Shown one piece after another: positions 6,750 to 16,717 of a stretch of DNA of 64,000 bases. Source of the stretch: Hydrogenothermaceae bacterium (GTDB taxonomy: Bacteria; Aquificota; Aquificia; Aquificales; Hydrogenothermaceae); assembly GCA_026418455.1 (NCBI GenBank), contig JAOABH010000004.1:1-64000 (forward strand), in the 5' to 3' direction. Each line of letters opens with the position of its first letter. Positions within the stretch are counted from its first letter, which is position 1. The position numbers and the translations under genes were made by a program. The notes beneath the pieces are model-generated. The model was given only the letters and a program-made list of their open reading frames with translations. It had not been told where the DNA came from and made no database searches.

Positions 6750-8264
6750 ATGATATTAAGAAAAAAGAAACCTCTCTACTCTAAATATAAGCTTTTTAAG
6801 CTTTTTATTTACAATGTTCTTGAAAATGAAAGGCATTATTTGCATATAATTTACAGTATCATCGGTTTATTTCTTGTAATAACATCTTCTATGACGATCA
6901 TTTTTTTACTTACTCCTACAGCAAAGAAGATACCACCAGATTTACACAAATTCTTATCAGACTATGAAGATTTCACCTTAATTTTTTTTGCAGTTGAGTA
7001 TATACTTAGATTTTGGGTATCTTCTGATTTTTATAGAGATTTTAAAGAAAATTTTCACCAGTCAAATAGTTATTTAAAGGCTTTAATTGAAGCTTCTAAG
7101 GTAAAAATCAGATGGATGTTAAAACCCACATCTTTAATAGATCTTATCAGCATACTACCTATTCTTAGACCTTTAAGAGTCTTTCGTCTGCTTTTTTTAC
7201 TTAGACTTTTAAAACTTTTTAGGTATTCTTCTCCTTTAAAATTTATATTTTACGCGTTTAAAGAGAGTATTTATGTCTATCTTGTTATAATTTTGCTTAT
7301 ATCTCTGATGATTTTTATGTCCTCTTCAATAGTTTATGTTTATGAACATAACAACGGAAATAAAGATTTTAACAGCTTAGGAACAGCTATATACTGGGGA
7401 ATTATTACTTCTATGACTGTTGGATATGGTGATATTATACCAACAACAGATGTGGGAAGATTTTTCGCCTCATTTTTATCTATATTTACAGTTATCCTTA
7501 TATCTGCATTAACAGCTACATTTTCTGCATCTTTTGTAAGTAGATTATTTGAGCTTAAGGAGGGAAATGTTATGGTTAGGGATTTGGAAAATCACATTGT
7601 TATATGCGGTTATAATGAAACTTCAGAGGAGATTTTAGAGGGTATTATGAATCTTGGTATAGATAAAGAACGAGCTGTAGTTTTAATAACTAACTTTGAT
7701 AAAAATCAACTTGGTATTGAGTTATCTGACTTTATTATATACAAAAAAGGTGATTTTATTATGGAGAAAACCTTACTTGAAGCCGGAGTAGATAAAGCTT
7801 CAGATGTTATAGTTGTTGGAGAAAAATTTGAAAACCTAAATGATAGAAATATAGATGCACGGACTGCTCTTACCGGTATGCTTGTAAAAAGTTTAAATCC
7901 GAATGTTAGACTTTATATAGAAGTTTTACTTGATGAAGATGCGGAAGTTTTCAAAAATCGTGTTAAAGCTAAGGATGTCCTTATACATGGACAGATAATA
8001 GGTAAGATAATGTTTTCAAGTCTCTTAAATCCGGGGGCAACACAGCTTGTTGAAACCATCATAGATAATGAAAGTGGTATAAAGAAATTAAAGGTGAGGG
8101 AGTTTGGACATGTTAAAACATTCGGGGAGCTTTTAAAAGCAGCAAGACTGAAAAACATTCTTCCAGTAGGAATAGAGAGAAATAAAGAAATAATACTTAA
8201 CCCGCCTGATAATTTTGAAGTTGAGGAAAAAGATTATGTATTTATAATACAGAGAGTGGGATAA
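6750..8264 (+). CDS. Six-TM voltage-sensor-type K+ channel with RCK (TrkA-N) domain
   Basis: A 504-residue potassium channel. Hydrophobic segments lie near 33-55, 74-92, 127-139, 175-195 and 240-258. An S4-like helix at about 140-158 has basic residues every third position (RPLRVFRLLFLLRLLKLFR). The selectivity filter is TVGYGD (223-228). A cytosolic TrkA-N/RCK domain starts at about 281 (HIVICGYNETSEEILEG), followed by a TrkA-C-like tail. Family knowledge says such channels pass K+ and are gated by ligand at RCK and/or voltage; gating here is inferred. The translation start has no ribosome site and a -10 six bases upstream, suggesting a leaderless mRNA. Kup lies nearby, beyond a DsbC-like gene. 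Confidence 0.9.
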   Translation: MILRKKKPLYSKYKLFKLFIYNVLENERHYLHIIYSIIGLFLVITSSMTIIFLLTPTAKKIPPDLHKFLSDYEDFTLIFFAVEYILRFWVSSDFYRDFKENFHQSNSYLKALIEASKVKIRWMLKPTSLIDLISILPILRPLRVFRLLFLLRLLKLFRYSSPLKFIFYAFKESIYVYLVIILLISLMIFMSSSIVYVYEHNNGNKDFNSLGTAIYWGIITSMTVGYGDIIPTTDVGRFFASFLSIFTVILISALTATFSASFVSRLFELKEGNVMVRDLENHIVICGYNETSEEILEGIMNLGIDKERAVVLITNFDKNQLGIELSDFIIYKKGDFIMEKTLLEAGVDKASDVIVVGEKFENLNDRNIDARTALTGMLVKSLNPNVRLYIEVLLDEDAEVFKNRVKAKDVLIHGQIIGKIMFSSLLNPGATQLVETIIDNESGIKKLKVREFGHVKTFGELLKAARLKNILPVGIERNKEIILNPPDNFEVEEKDYVFIIQRVG

Positions 8265-8273
8265 ACCCACTCT
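8253..8273. terminator. Bidirectional terminator between K+ channel and dsbC
   Basis: Perfect 8-base stem AGAGTGGG / CCCACTCT with loop ATAAA. TTTTAG follows on the plus strand and a short T-poor tail on the minus strand. The channel gene's TAA lies in the loop. It separates convergent genes. Confidence 0.8.
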
Positions 8274-8279
8274 TTTAGT

Positions 8280-9167
8280 TCACTTTAAAGCATCTATCAG
8301 TTTATTTAAAGTTTCAGCAGGTAAAGCTCCAGAAATTGCAACACCTTTAGGGAATATTATAGTTGGAGTTCCGTTTATTCCAACACTTTTAGCAAAATCT
8401 ATATTTTTAGTTATAACGGATTTTCCGGTTCCACATCCTTTCTCTATAGATGTTAAACCACTTTCATCTCCTTTTGATACAGCTTCAAAGGATTTATTAA
8501 GTATCTGTTGCTTTTGAGAGTTATCTTTTTGACAGACTATATTCTCCGATATACCCTGAGCATGTTTATGGAATGGTAATGGATAAAGTATCATTTCGAA
8601 AGATACATCTTTTCTGTTTGCTAAAATTTTCTCAATCTCTTTGTGTAGTTTAGCACAGAAAGGACATTGAGGATCTGTTACCACATAAATTTTCGTTTTT
8701 CCATTTCCATAAGTTATGTTAGATTGTGGCATGTTGGAAATATTTACCAAATTGATGTAATCTATTAAGCCTTCTTTTTTAAGTATCTCTACTTTATCTT
8801 TACCTATCAACTTAGCAAGCTTTGTCTCTTTTTCACTGTTTGCTTGACTTTGTAAAGCTTGGACTTTCTCTCTAGTTAAACTTATTTTTTTATTTACATC
8901 TATAATTTCACCATTTATTAGATACTTTAAATTGCAATCCATATAAACAGGAATTTTTCTCCCACCTGCATCTATAACTACCTCGTATATTCCAGATATA
9001 GGTGAATCAGACACACTAACAACTTTTGCATTCCCAATGATAGGAGCTAAAGCCTTCTCTACCTGCCCAGTTGATACTTTACTATCACCTCCTAAGCAAC
9101 TTTCTGTTGCAAAGGACGCTCCAGCTGTAGCAATCAATAAACCTGCCATTAAACTTTTTAACTTCAT
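8280..9167 (-). CDS. dsbC: DsbC/DsbG-like periplasmic thiol:disulfide isomerase
   Basis: Secreted thioredoxin-fold protein of 295 residues. It has a Sec signal peptide (about 1-20, cleavage near SFA-TES), an N-terminal DsbC-type dimerisation region, the active site CPFC (168-171) inside VVTDPQCPFCAKLH, and a cis-proline loop GINGTPTIIF near 265. Additional cysteines at 24, 78 and about 235/245 could form structural disulfides. Predicted role: isomerising or reducing periplasmic disulfides, including cytochrome c maturation (inference). The ATG at 9167 has AAAGGAG upstream. The gene ends against the bidirectional terminator. Confidence 0.9.
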   Translation of the reverse strand: MKLKSLMAGLLIATAGASFATESCLGGDSKVSTGQVEKALAPIIGNAKVVSVSDSPISGIYEVVIDAGGRKIPVYMDCNLKYLINGEIIDVNKKISLTREKVQALQSQANSEKETKLAKLIGKDKVEILKKEGLIDYINLVNISNMPQSNITYGNGKTKIYVVTDPQCPFCAKLHKEIEKILANRKDVSFEMILYPLPFHKHAQGISENIVCQKDNSQKQQILNKSFEAVSKGDESGLTSIEKGCGTGKSVITKNIDFAKSVGINGTPTIIFPKGVAISGALPAETLNKLIDALK

Positions 9168-9238
9168 ACTCTCTCCTTTTTAAGTTTTAAATTATTATAT
9201 ACCTACTTTAAAATTTGTAAATAAATATAATGTAAACA

Positions 9239-11059
9239 TTATATCTCTATCCTTACAACAACCCCATGAACCTTTTGAGGAGGAAGTTTATAAAAATCTG
9301 CAAAATTAGAGAATATTCTCTTAATTAAACCAAATAGTTTCCATATTATGTTATCTGAATATACATTATCAACACCATAGAATATAACTCTTTCATTCAT
9401 CTTTAAATCTCTTAAACATTCATCAACATTTACGATCTCCTGATAACCGTAATCTATAGTAATGTGTTTAATATGAGGCTTTACATCTTCTTTAAAATAT
9501 GCTTTTATTCCAAAAGGTTCGTCAAGTTTATTAAGAGTTAGAAATATATTCTCTTCATATATAATTCCGTGTTTTATCATGGTTTCAACTATATAAGGTG
9601 GAATTCTATTTATATCCCTCAGTAAAAAAACAGCCTTTCCTTTTATTATATGTCCTTTTGAATATACTTTATCAAAAGCTTCTAAAAATTTCTTTAAATC
9701 CATAAATTTTGCTTTACTGTATATTCTATTTTGACCTAATAGGTATAAAGATATTACTGAAATAGGAGGTATTGCAAACATAATAGGCCAGTATGCTCCA
9801 TGAGGTATCTTTAGAGTATTAGATAAAAAGAACGTCAAATCAGTCAGTAAAAGTCCGATACTTCCGATAAAGAAAGGATATTTCTTTAAAGAGAAGTATA
9901 TATAAGATAGTAATGTAGCTGTAATAACCATATCTATATTAACAGCTAAACCATAAGCAGAAGCCATCTTCTCTGATTCTCTAAATATAAAAAACATAAT
10001 CAAAACACCGATAAGTAAGAAAAAGTTTACTACTGGTATATATATCTGGGTACTTAACTCTGTTGATGTATGTCTTACTTGTAGTAAAGGTATCAACCTT
10101 GCGTTTATACCTTGGAATATTAGAGAGAATACACCACTTATTAAAGCTTGTGATGCTATAATACCTGCAACTGTTACAAGTATTAAAAATAGTATATAGA
10201 ATTCATTTCCAAGCAAAATACTTGCACTGTGGAAAAATGGATTTGTTTCTTGTTGGTTATTTAGTATAAAAGCAGCCTGACCCAGGTAGCTCATTGTAAC
10301 TGCAAAAAAAACAAAAACCCAACCGACCCTTATAGCATTTTTACCTATGTGTCCCATATCTGCATACATTGCTTCACCACCGGTAGCAACAAGAATAATT
10401 TCAGATAGAGAGATAAAAGCTAAAAACGGGTGATTAATGACAAAATTAAACCCTTCAATCGGATTTAAAGCTTTTAGGACAGTTGGATTTTGAGATATAA
10501 AGTAAAATCCTATCGTTGCTATAGATAAAAAGTAAACTATCATTATAGGACCAAAAGCTATTCCTATTTTACCTGTACCATGTTTCTGAATTGCAAAAAG
10601 AGTAAGAGTTATAGAGATTGCTATAATGAGAACAGTCTCCTGAGAAAGGTTCTCTAAGCCGTTAATAAGTCTTAAACCTTCTGTTGAGCTAAGTATTGTT
10701 ATAGCCGGAGTTATAATTCCATCTCCCAGTAAAAACCCTATTCCAACTATAATTAAAGCTTTATGTAAAATTTTTAATTCTTTAGATTTTGTTATAGAAG
10801 AAGCTATCTCTCCTAAAACTATAATACTTCCCTCACCTCTTAAAGATAGATTCATCGCAAACCATGCATACTGGATAGTAGGTATAATAATCAATGTCCA
10901 TATCATAAGAGATACTATTCCAAAGATCTCCTCTGGTTTTGGTTTTGTTATAAGTATTATTACAGCCAAGGTATAAAGGGGGCTAGTTCCTATATCTCCA
11001 TAAACAGTCCCAATTGCTCTTATTACATCAGAGACCTTTAAACTGTTACCGCTATGCAT
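9239..11059 (-). CDS. kup: KUP-family potassium uptake permease
   Basis: A 606-residue K+/H+ symporter of the Kup/HAK family. The N-terminus IRAIGTVYGDIGTSPLYTL and LLGDGIITPAITILSSTEGL are family signatures. About twelve membrane segments fill the first 430 residues, and a cytosolic C-terminal region of about 150 residues follows. Length is typical. The ATG at 11059 follows GGAGGG. Together with the K+ channel at 6750 it makes a small potassium-homeostasis neighbourhood, although the two are on opposite strands. Confidence 0.95.
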   Translation of the reverse strand: MHSGNSLKVSDVIRAIGTVYGDIGTSPLYTLAVIILITKPKPEEIFGIVSLMIWTLIIIPTIQYAWFAMNLSLRGEGSIIVLGEIASSITKSKELKILHKALIIVGIGFLLGDGIITPAITILSSTEGLRLINGLENLSQETVLIIAISITLTLFAIQKHGTGKIGIAFGPIMIVYFLSIATIGFYFISQNPTVLKALNPIEGFNFVINHPFLAFISLSEIILVATGGEAMYADMGHIGKNAIRVGWVFVFFAVTMSYLGQAAFILNNQQETNPFFHSASILLGNEFYILFLILVTVAGIIASQALISGVFSLIFQGINARLIPLLQVRHTSTELSTQIYIPVVNFFLLIGVLIMFFIFRESEKMASAYGLAVNIDMVITATLLSYIYFSLKKYPFFIGSIGLLLTDLTFFLSNTLKIPHGAYWPIMFAIPPISVISLYLLGQNRIYSKAKFMDLKKFLEAFDKVYSKGHIIKGKAVFLLRDINRIPPYIVETMIKHGIIYEENIFLTLNKLDEPFGIKAYFKEDVKPHIKHITIDYGYQEIVNVDECLRDLKMNERVIFYGVDNVYSDNIIWKLFGLIKRIFSNFADFYKLPPQKVHGVVVRIEI

Positions 11060-11089
11060 GGTAACCCTCCGTTATAAATAATAAATATT

Positions 11090-14000
11090 TTAATCTCTTA
11101 TCTCTATAAATTTTAACAATTTTGGAAAGATTATTAATATAAGTATAGTTCCTAAAAACATTCCACCAACTATTACTACTGCAAGAGGTTTTTGAACTTG
11201 ACTTCCAACACCAGAAGATACAGATGCAGGTAATAGTCCAACAGAAGCTGTCAATCCGGTTATTAAAATAGCTCTAAACTTTTCTTTTACAGTTGTATTT
11301 ATAGCTTCTTCCTTGTCATAGCCGTTTCTTACTAAACTTTTATAAGTGGAAATTAATATGTTGGAATTAAGTATCGAAATTCCTAAAATTGAGATAAATC
11401 CTACAAAAGCAGATACACTTATCGCTTCTCCCCATAACATTAAGAATAACAATCCCCCAAAAAATGTGTATATGGGAGCTATTGAAACTATAATAGTATT
11501 TTTTAGAGAGTTATTTACTATGAATAGGACTATAAAGATTACCAGTATCGTAAAGAGTATCGAATACTTTAGTCTTTCAAATGCCTTTTCCATCTGTTCA
11601 AATTGTCCGGACCAAGTTATGTAATATCCTTCCGGTAATTTAATATCTTTTATGGCTTCTTGAGCTTTTTGGACTGTTCCTGCCAAATCTTTTGATTCTA
11701 CGGAAAACTTTATAGGTATATATCTATTGTAATTTTCTCTATACACAAAAGATGACCCAGTATCGTAATAAACATTTGCAACCTTAGAAATAGGAATATA
11801 AGATCCATCATTCAGAATAATCGGTATGTTTTTTATATCTTCTATACTATCTCTGTAATCATCAGGAAACTTTATAACAAGGTCAAAGAATTTGTCCCCT
11901 TCCATTATCTGTGATACTGTCTTACCATTTAAAGAAGATGATATAACATCAAGGATATCTTGAACTTCTAAGTTGTATAAAGAGGCTTTTTCTCTATCAA
12001 CTTGTAAGATTAAATTAGGTTGTCCTAATTCTCTAAATACTCCAACATCAGTAATGCCTTTAACTTTTTTAATCTTTTCCTCTATTTGAGTAGCAATATT
12101 ATCAAGGATATGTAAATCAGGACCAAAAACTTTTACAGAATTTTCTCCTTTTACTCCGGACATCGCTTCATCTAAATTATCCTGTATGTATTGAGAGAGG
12201 TTTACATCTGCATTTGGAAATTTTTGTTCTATCTTTTTTCTTATTTCATCTTCAAGTTGTTCTTTTGTTATATTTCTTTTCCATTGACTATAATCCTTTA
12301 ATTTAACAAAATACTCACTATTAAAAGGCCCAGAAGGGTCTGTTCCGTCTTCAGGTCTTCCTACTTGAAACTCCACCTGCTGGACTTCATCAAAGGATAA
12401 AAATATATTTTTTATCTCTTTAGCATTTTCATAAGATTTTTTCAAAGAGATTGTATAAGGAAATATCACTCTGGCATAGATATTTCCTTCATCCATTTTA
12501 GGTAAAAATTGAGATCCAAGACTTTTAAATATAACTATTGAAGCTATAGTTAAAATAACAGTTGAAACAATAGAAGTTTTTAAACTTATCTTACTGAATA
12601 TTTTAAAGTATAAATTTTCTATTTTTGTTAGAAATCCAAACGTTTTTTCGTGTGCATTCTTTAAGAATAGAAAAGAGGCGGCCAAGAGATAGCTAAATGT
12701 AAGTATAAATGCGAATGTTAATGCAAAGAGGTAAGTTTTAGCCATAGGCATAAAAATCTGAGATTCGGAACCTTTCATAGTGAAAAGTGGAATGAAAGCA
12801 AGTAAGATAATTATCAAACTGAATATTACAGGTTTAAATATCTGATTTACATTCTCATGTAGAGCGTTTAAATGGGATTTTCCGGAATGTTTTAATCTAA
12901 AGTAATTTTCAATAAAAATAAGAGGAATTTCAACAATGATACCAAAATCTATGGCACCTAAGGAAAGTAAATTTGCTGAATCTTTGTTTAAAGTTATTAC
13001 TGCTAAAGTGTAAAATAGAGATATAGGTATTATTGAAGAAACTATGAGAGCCGATCTTATCTCACCCAAGAATATCAATATTATAACAACCACAAGAATT
13101 ATTCCCAAAGAGGCTGTCTCTGTAATTTTGTGTATAACTTTGTCTATAAGCTCTTGTTTATCATAGAAAGGTATAATTTTTACATCTTTTGGTAAAACAA
13201 ACTTATTTAAGTAATCAATCTTCTCATGTAGAGACTTTAATGCAGGGATACTTTTTTCACCTTTTCTTAGGACTACTACACCCATAACTATATTTTCATC
13301 ATTGTTTAATCCTACATAGGCTGTTCTTGGAAGTCCTGTTATTCTTACCTGAGCTATATTTTTAACCAAAATAGGTATACCGTTTTTAAAACCAACAACT
13401 GTATTTTCTATATCAGATATATCCCGTATTAAACCTATACCTCTTATGTTATAAAATTGGTCTCCAAATTCTAAAACTCTTCCACCTACATTAACATTAC
13501 TTTTAGATACAGAATCAATAATTTGAGAAAGAGGGATCTTATACTCAATAAGTTTTTGTGGATCTATTATTATAGAATATGATTTTATCTGACCTCCATA
13601 GCTTGAAACTGTTGCAACACCTGTTACAGTTTGTAAATTTCTCGCTATTATCCAATCTTGAATTGACCTGAGTTCTATCAGTGATCTATTCCCCTTTACC
13701 TGATATCTCATTACTTCACCGATTGGACTTGGATTTATAGAAGGTTGAACCCCTGAAGGAAGATTTACCTGTGCTAATCTGTTTAACACCTCTTGACGGG
13801 CTTCTTTATAGCTAACATCAAAAGAGAATCTACATTTTATGTCAGATAAGCCGTATATGGATATACTGTAGATATTTTCAAGTCCGGGCATTCCAGCAAG
13901 AGCTACTTCTATAGGTATTGTTATCTGTTTTTCTACCTCTTCAGCTGACCTTCCCTCATATACAGTAACAACTTCTACTATAGGCGGAGATGGATCAGGA

Positions 14001-14113
14001 AAAACCTCTATGTTAAGATTCTTTACTATAAATAAACTTGAACTGATAAGAATAAAGTTTATCAGAAGTATTGCTACTGCATTTTCTATAATAAACTTAA
14101 AAACCCTATCCAT
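11090..14113 (-). CDS. RND (HME/CzcA-CusA type) efflux permease
   Basis: A 1007-residue inner-membrane RND pump, third gene of an OMF-MFP-RND operon. Hallmarks are the N-terminal FPDPSPPIVEVVTVYEGRS, the repeated 6-TM blocks (about 335-490 and 840-1000) and TGLTASVGLLPASVSSG near the end. TM4 carries DFGIIVEIPLIFIEN where metal pumps of the CzcA type usually have DFG-x3-DGA-x3-VEN, so the aspartate of DG is replaced by Glu-Ile. The exported ion cannot be named from this. The start lies a few bases after the adaptor gene stop. The tripartite complex would expel metal from periplasm or cytoplasm. Confidence 0.9.
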   Translation of the reverse strand: MDRVFKFIIENAVAILLINFILISSSLFIVKNLNIEVFPDPSPPIVEVVTVYEGRSAEEVEKQITIPIEVALAGMPGLENIYSISIYGLSDIKCRFSFDVSYKEARQEVLNRLAQVNLPSGVQPSINPSPIGEVMRYQVKGNRSLIELRSIQDWIIARNLQTVTGVATVSSYGGQIKSYSIIIDPQKLIEYKIPLSQIIDSVSKSNVNVGGRVLEFGDQFYNIRGIGLIRDISDIENTVVGFKNGIPILVKNIAQVRITGLPRTAYVGLNNDENIVMGVVVLRKGEKSIPALKSLHEKIDYLNKFVLPKDVKIIPFYDKQELIDKVIHKITETASLGIILVVVIILIFLGEIRSALIVSSIIPISLFYTLAVITLNKDSANLLSLGAIDFGIIVEIPLIFIENYFRLKHSGKSHLNALHENVNQIFKPVIFSLIIILLAFIPLFTMKGSESQIFMPMAKTYLFALTFAFILTFSYLLAASFLFLKNAHEKTFGFLTKIENLYFKIFSKISLKTSIVSTVILTIASIVIFKSLGSQFLPKMDEGNIYARVIFPYTISLKKSYENAKEIKNIFLSFDEVQQVEFQVGRPEDGTDPSGPFNSEYFVKLKDYSQWKRNITKEQLEDEIRKKIEQKFPNADVNLSQYIQDNLDEAMSGVKGENSVKVFGPDLHILDNIATQIEEKIKKVKGITDVGVFRELGQPNLILQVDREKASLYNLEVQDILDVISSSLNGKTVSQIMEGDKFFDLVIKFPDDYRDSIEDIKNIPIILNDGSYIPISKVANVYYDTGSSFVYRENYNRYIPIKFSVESKDLAGTVQKAQEAIKDIKLPEGYYITWSGQFEQMEKAFERLKYSILFTILVIFIVLFIVNNSLKNTIIVSIAPIYTFFGGLLFLMLWGEAISVSAFVGFISILGISILNSNILISTYKSLVRNGYDKEEAINTTVKEKFRAILITGLTASVGLLPASVSSGVGSQVQKPLAVVIVGGMFLGTILILIIFPKLLKFIEIRD

Positions 14114-14114
14114 C

Positions 14115-15161
14115 TTATTTATTCTCCAAATTTATAGGGTCAAGTATCAATTTATCTTCTGGATTTACTCCTTTAACTATAGAGTAATTATTGTCACTTG
14201 AATCAGATACTATATAAACTTCTTTTCTCGTTATACTACCTTGCGGATTTTCTACAAATACGTAAAAATGATTATTCTTAAATAGAATTGCTCTTTTTGG
14301 TATTGATAATAAATTATCAAGTTTCTTCTGTAATTTTACTTCTACAAAAGAATTTGCTTTGAGTTTATCTGTCTTTTCTGGTTTTATATAAACTTTTACT
14401 GTTTTACTTTCAGGATCCAAAACATCAGATATATATATAACTTCTCCATTAATTTCTTCTCTGTTTATATCTGATATAGTTATCCTTACTTTATCACCTT
14501 TTGATACTAATGGAATATCTTTTTCATAGATATTTGCAACAACTATAAACTTATTTCTATTTGCTATTTTCATAATAGGAGATTGAGAATCCGGAGATAC
14601 TCTTGACCCTATAGTTGAATTTATTTCATAAACAACACCATCTATTGGTGATTCTATATATGCCTGAGTGAAATCCTTAATGTTAAGTAATCTCTGTTTT
14701 TCTTCTAATCCCTTTAATACTGCTTCAAGTTGTTTAACATTGGTTTCAGATTGAATTAGATCATTTTTGGAAATTGCACCTACTTCAAAAAGTTTTTTAT
14801 TTAACTCATATATCCTTTTTGCTTCTATTAGTTGAGTTTTTACTGAGTAATAATTACTCTGTATATCTGTTGTGTCTGTTGCTTTTATCTTTGCTATCTT
14901 CTGTCCTTTTTTAACATAATCTCCTACTTTAACATATATAGTATCTATTTGACCGCTTATAGCCGGTAAAACGGAAACAACACTGTCCGGCTCAAAGGAA
15001 ACAACAGCCGGAAATATTTTTAATATCTCTGAATGTTGTATATCAGGAGATATTGTTATGTACTGAATTTTTGGGGTTTGAATATTTTTCTGACTCTCTT
15101 TCTCCTCTTTACAGGAGAATATTAAAGTGGCTGCCAGTAAAATATATATACCTTTTTTCAT
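14115..15161 (-). CDS. RND efflux periplasmic adaptor lipoprotein (MFP)
   Basis: A 348-residue membrane-fusion protein linking the RND pump to the outer-membrane channel. The N-terminus has a lipoprotein signal (IFSC lipobox, Cys about 17). The order is beta-barrel/lipoyl half (SGQIDTIYVKVGDYVKKGQK near 70-90), a coiled-coil hairpin (about 100-155), the second lipoyl half (IESPIDGVVYEINSTIG) and a C-terminal barrel. The start ATG overlaps the stop of the OMF gene as TAATG. No His-rich metal-binding extension is seen. Confidence 0.9.
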   Translation of the reverse strand: MKKGIYILLAATLIFSCKEEKESQKNIQTPKIQYITISPDIQHSEILKIFPAVVSFEPDSVVSVLPAISGQIDTIYVKVGDYVKKGQKIAKIKATDTTDIQSNYYSVKTQLIEAKRIYELNKKLFEVGAISKNDLIQSETNVKQLEAVLKGLEEKQRLLNIKDFTQAYIESPIDGVVYEINSTIGSRVSPDSQSPIMKIANRNKFIVVANIYEKDIPLVSKGDKVRITISDINREEINGEVIYISDVLDPESKTVKVYIKPEKTDKLKANSFVEVKLQKKLDNLLSIPKRAILFKNNHFYVFVENPQGSITRKEVYIVSDSSDNNYSIVKGVNPEDKLILDPINLENK

Positions 15162-16366
15162 TAATACTCTCCTATTGCAACTTTTAACTGATAATAGGTT
15201 GTAAAGTAGTCTATAATTGATTGATTATAGTTTTTTTGAAACTCTCTGTATAGTCTGTAAGTATCAAGTAAAGTAAGTATATTAATACCTCTATAACTAA
15301 AAGCTTTTTCTGTATTTTCTTTCAACTGTTTAATCTGTTGGAATTTTTCCTCATAAGATTTGTAAATATTATATTTACTGATTAAAGAGTAGTAAAGTTG
15401 TGTAATCTCTGTTTTTGTCTGTTGGACTGTTTTTTCTTCTTGCAGTTTTGACTGTATATAGTTTATCTTTGATTTTAAAATCTCTCCTTGGTTTCTATCA
15501 AAGATAGGAATAGGGACAGAAAATCCTATACCACTATATTTATACTTGTTTCCATAACCATCTATCTCTAAACCTATAGTCACATTTGGAACTGCAAGAG
15601 CCTTGTTATAATCTATCTGAGTTTTGGAAATCTCTGTATTTAATCTACTGGCTTGAATATCATATCTATTTTTTACTGCTTTTTCTAACAGCTCTTCTAA
15701 ACTTTGTTGTGGCAACTTTGGAGTTAAATCCTGAAACTCTATATCGGAGAAATCTTTTCTAACTAAAAATTTTAAATATTCACTGTCTTTTTTAAAGTTT
15801 TCAAGGTTTGTGTAGTAATCTTTTTCAAAATCTATAAGGTTTAAATACAGCTTTTGATAATCAAGGTCAGATATAAATCCTGTTTTATGTTGTAAATCTG
15901 CTATCTCAAGGACTTTTTTAAAGCTTTTTAAATTTTCTTCGGAAGATTTAAGTTGTATTTTATCAGAAACAACTTGAGAAAAGCTCTTTATATAGTTATT
16001 TATCATATCTTTAAGGGATACTTTATAGTTAAGTTCTGTGTAGTTTAACATCTGTTGAGCTATCTTTTTTCGTAACTCTCTCTTTCCAGCTGTTTCTATC
16101 TCTTGTTCTATTCTAAAACTATCTTGACGGGACGAAGAATCACTAAAATTTTTGAAGTTTATATATGTGCTATTAAACGAAAATGTAGGATTTGGTCTTA
16201 AAGATGCTGTAATGATATCTGCTTTTGATTTTTCTATCTCATATTTTTGAATGACTGCATCATAGTTTCTTTTGACCAAAAGCTCAAGACCCTCTTGGAA
16301 TGTTAGAGGGTCTGCATATGATATTGTGATATATCCTGTAAATATTAAAATAAATTTCTTCAGCAT
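15161..16366 (-). CDS. TolC-family outer-membrane efflux protein
   Basis: A 401-residue outer-membrane factor. It has a signal peptide (about 1-18) and two long helical hairpin repeats with TolC-family spacing (first around 40-200, second around 215-400, with AVKNRYDIQASRLNTEIS and ALAVPNVTIGLEIDG). First gene of the efflux operon. No Shine-Dalgarno precedes the ATG at 16366. Instead TATAAT ends seven bases upstream with TTGCAA as -35, so the operon mRNA is probably leaderless at its first gene. Confidence 0.88.
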   Translation of the reverse strand: MLKKFILIFTGYITISYADPLTFQEGLELLVKRNYDAVIQKYEIEKSKADIITASLRPNPTFSFNSTYINFKNFSDSSSRQDSFRIEQEIETAGKRELRKKIAQQMLNYTELNYKVSLKDMINNYIKSFSQVVSDKIQLKSSEENLKSFKKVLEIADLQHKTGFISDLDYQKLYLNLIDFEKDYYTNLENFKKDSEYLKFLVRKDFSDIEFQDLTPKLPQQSLEELLEKAVKNRYDIQASRLNTEISKTQIDYNKALAVPNVTIGLEIDGYGNKYKYSGIGFSVPIPIFDRNQGEILKSKINYIQSKLQEEKTVQQTKTEITQLYYSLISKYNIYKSYEEKFQQIKQLKENTEKAFSYRGINILTLLDTYRLYREFQKNYNQSIIDYFTTYYQLKVAIGEY

Positions 16367-16373
16367 AGCAAGT

Positions 16374-16403
16374 ATTATATGATTATTTCAATTATATTTG
16401 CAA
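16374..16403 (-). promoter_or_regulatory. Promoter of the RND efflux operon (leaderless)
   Basis: Minus-strand TTGCAA (16403-16398), 18-base spacer, TATAAT (16379-16374), then seven bases and the ATG. The start of transcription would coincide with the start codon within one base. Confidence 0.65.
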
Positions 16404-16413
16404 TTACACTTTC

Positions 16414-16707
16414 TTAATAATTTTTCTCAAGGTATTCAACAATCGCATCTATATCTTTCTGATTTTCTATAGGTGCTCCAAAAAGTATCATTTTTTTAAC
16501 TTCAGCTTCCCATACCTTTTTAGAGAGTCCTTTTTGCATCGTTATATAGTTAAGACTGTGGCATATACTACAGTATTGTTCTACAACTTCCTTACCTTTT
16601 CCATCTTTAAGTTTATTATCAGGAATATTTGGTATTTCAATAGTTTTAATATTTTCTCCAAAGGATAAAGATAATGGTATCAAAATTGCTAAAATAAATC
16701 TTTTCAT
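16414..16707 (-). CDS. sorB: Sulfite dehydrogenase cytochrome c subunit (SorB-like)
   Basis: A 97-residue secreted monoheme cytochrome c. Signal peptide about 1-17, one heme site CSICH (46-50), and the C-terminal KKMILFGAPIENQKDIDAIV that follows the SorB pattern, with a Met available as distal ligand. It is directly downstream of the molybdoenzyme gene with a 10-base gap and would accept electrons from it. AGGAGG precedes the ATG at 16707. Confidence 0.85.
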   Translation of the reverse strand: MKRFILAILIPLSLSFGENIKTIEIPNIPDNKLKDGKGKEVVEQYCSICHSLNYITMQKGLSKKVWEAEVKKMILFGAPIENQKDIDAIVEYLEKNY

Positions 16708-16717
16708 CTTTTTCCTC

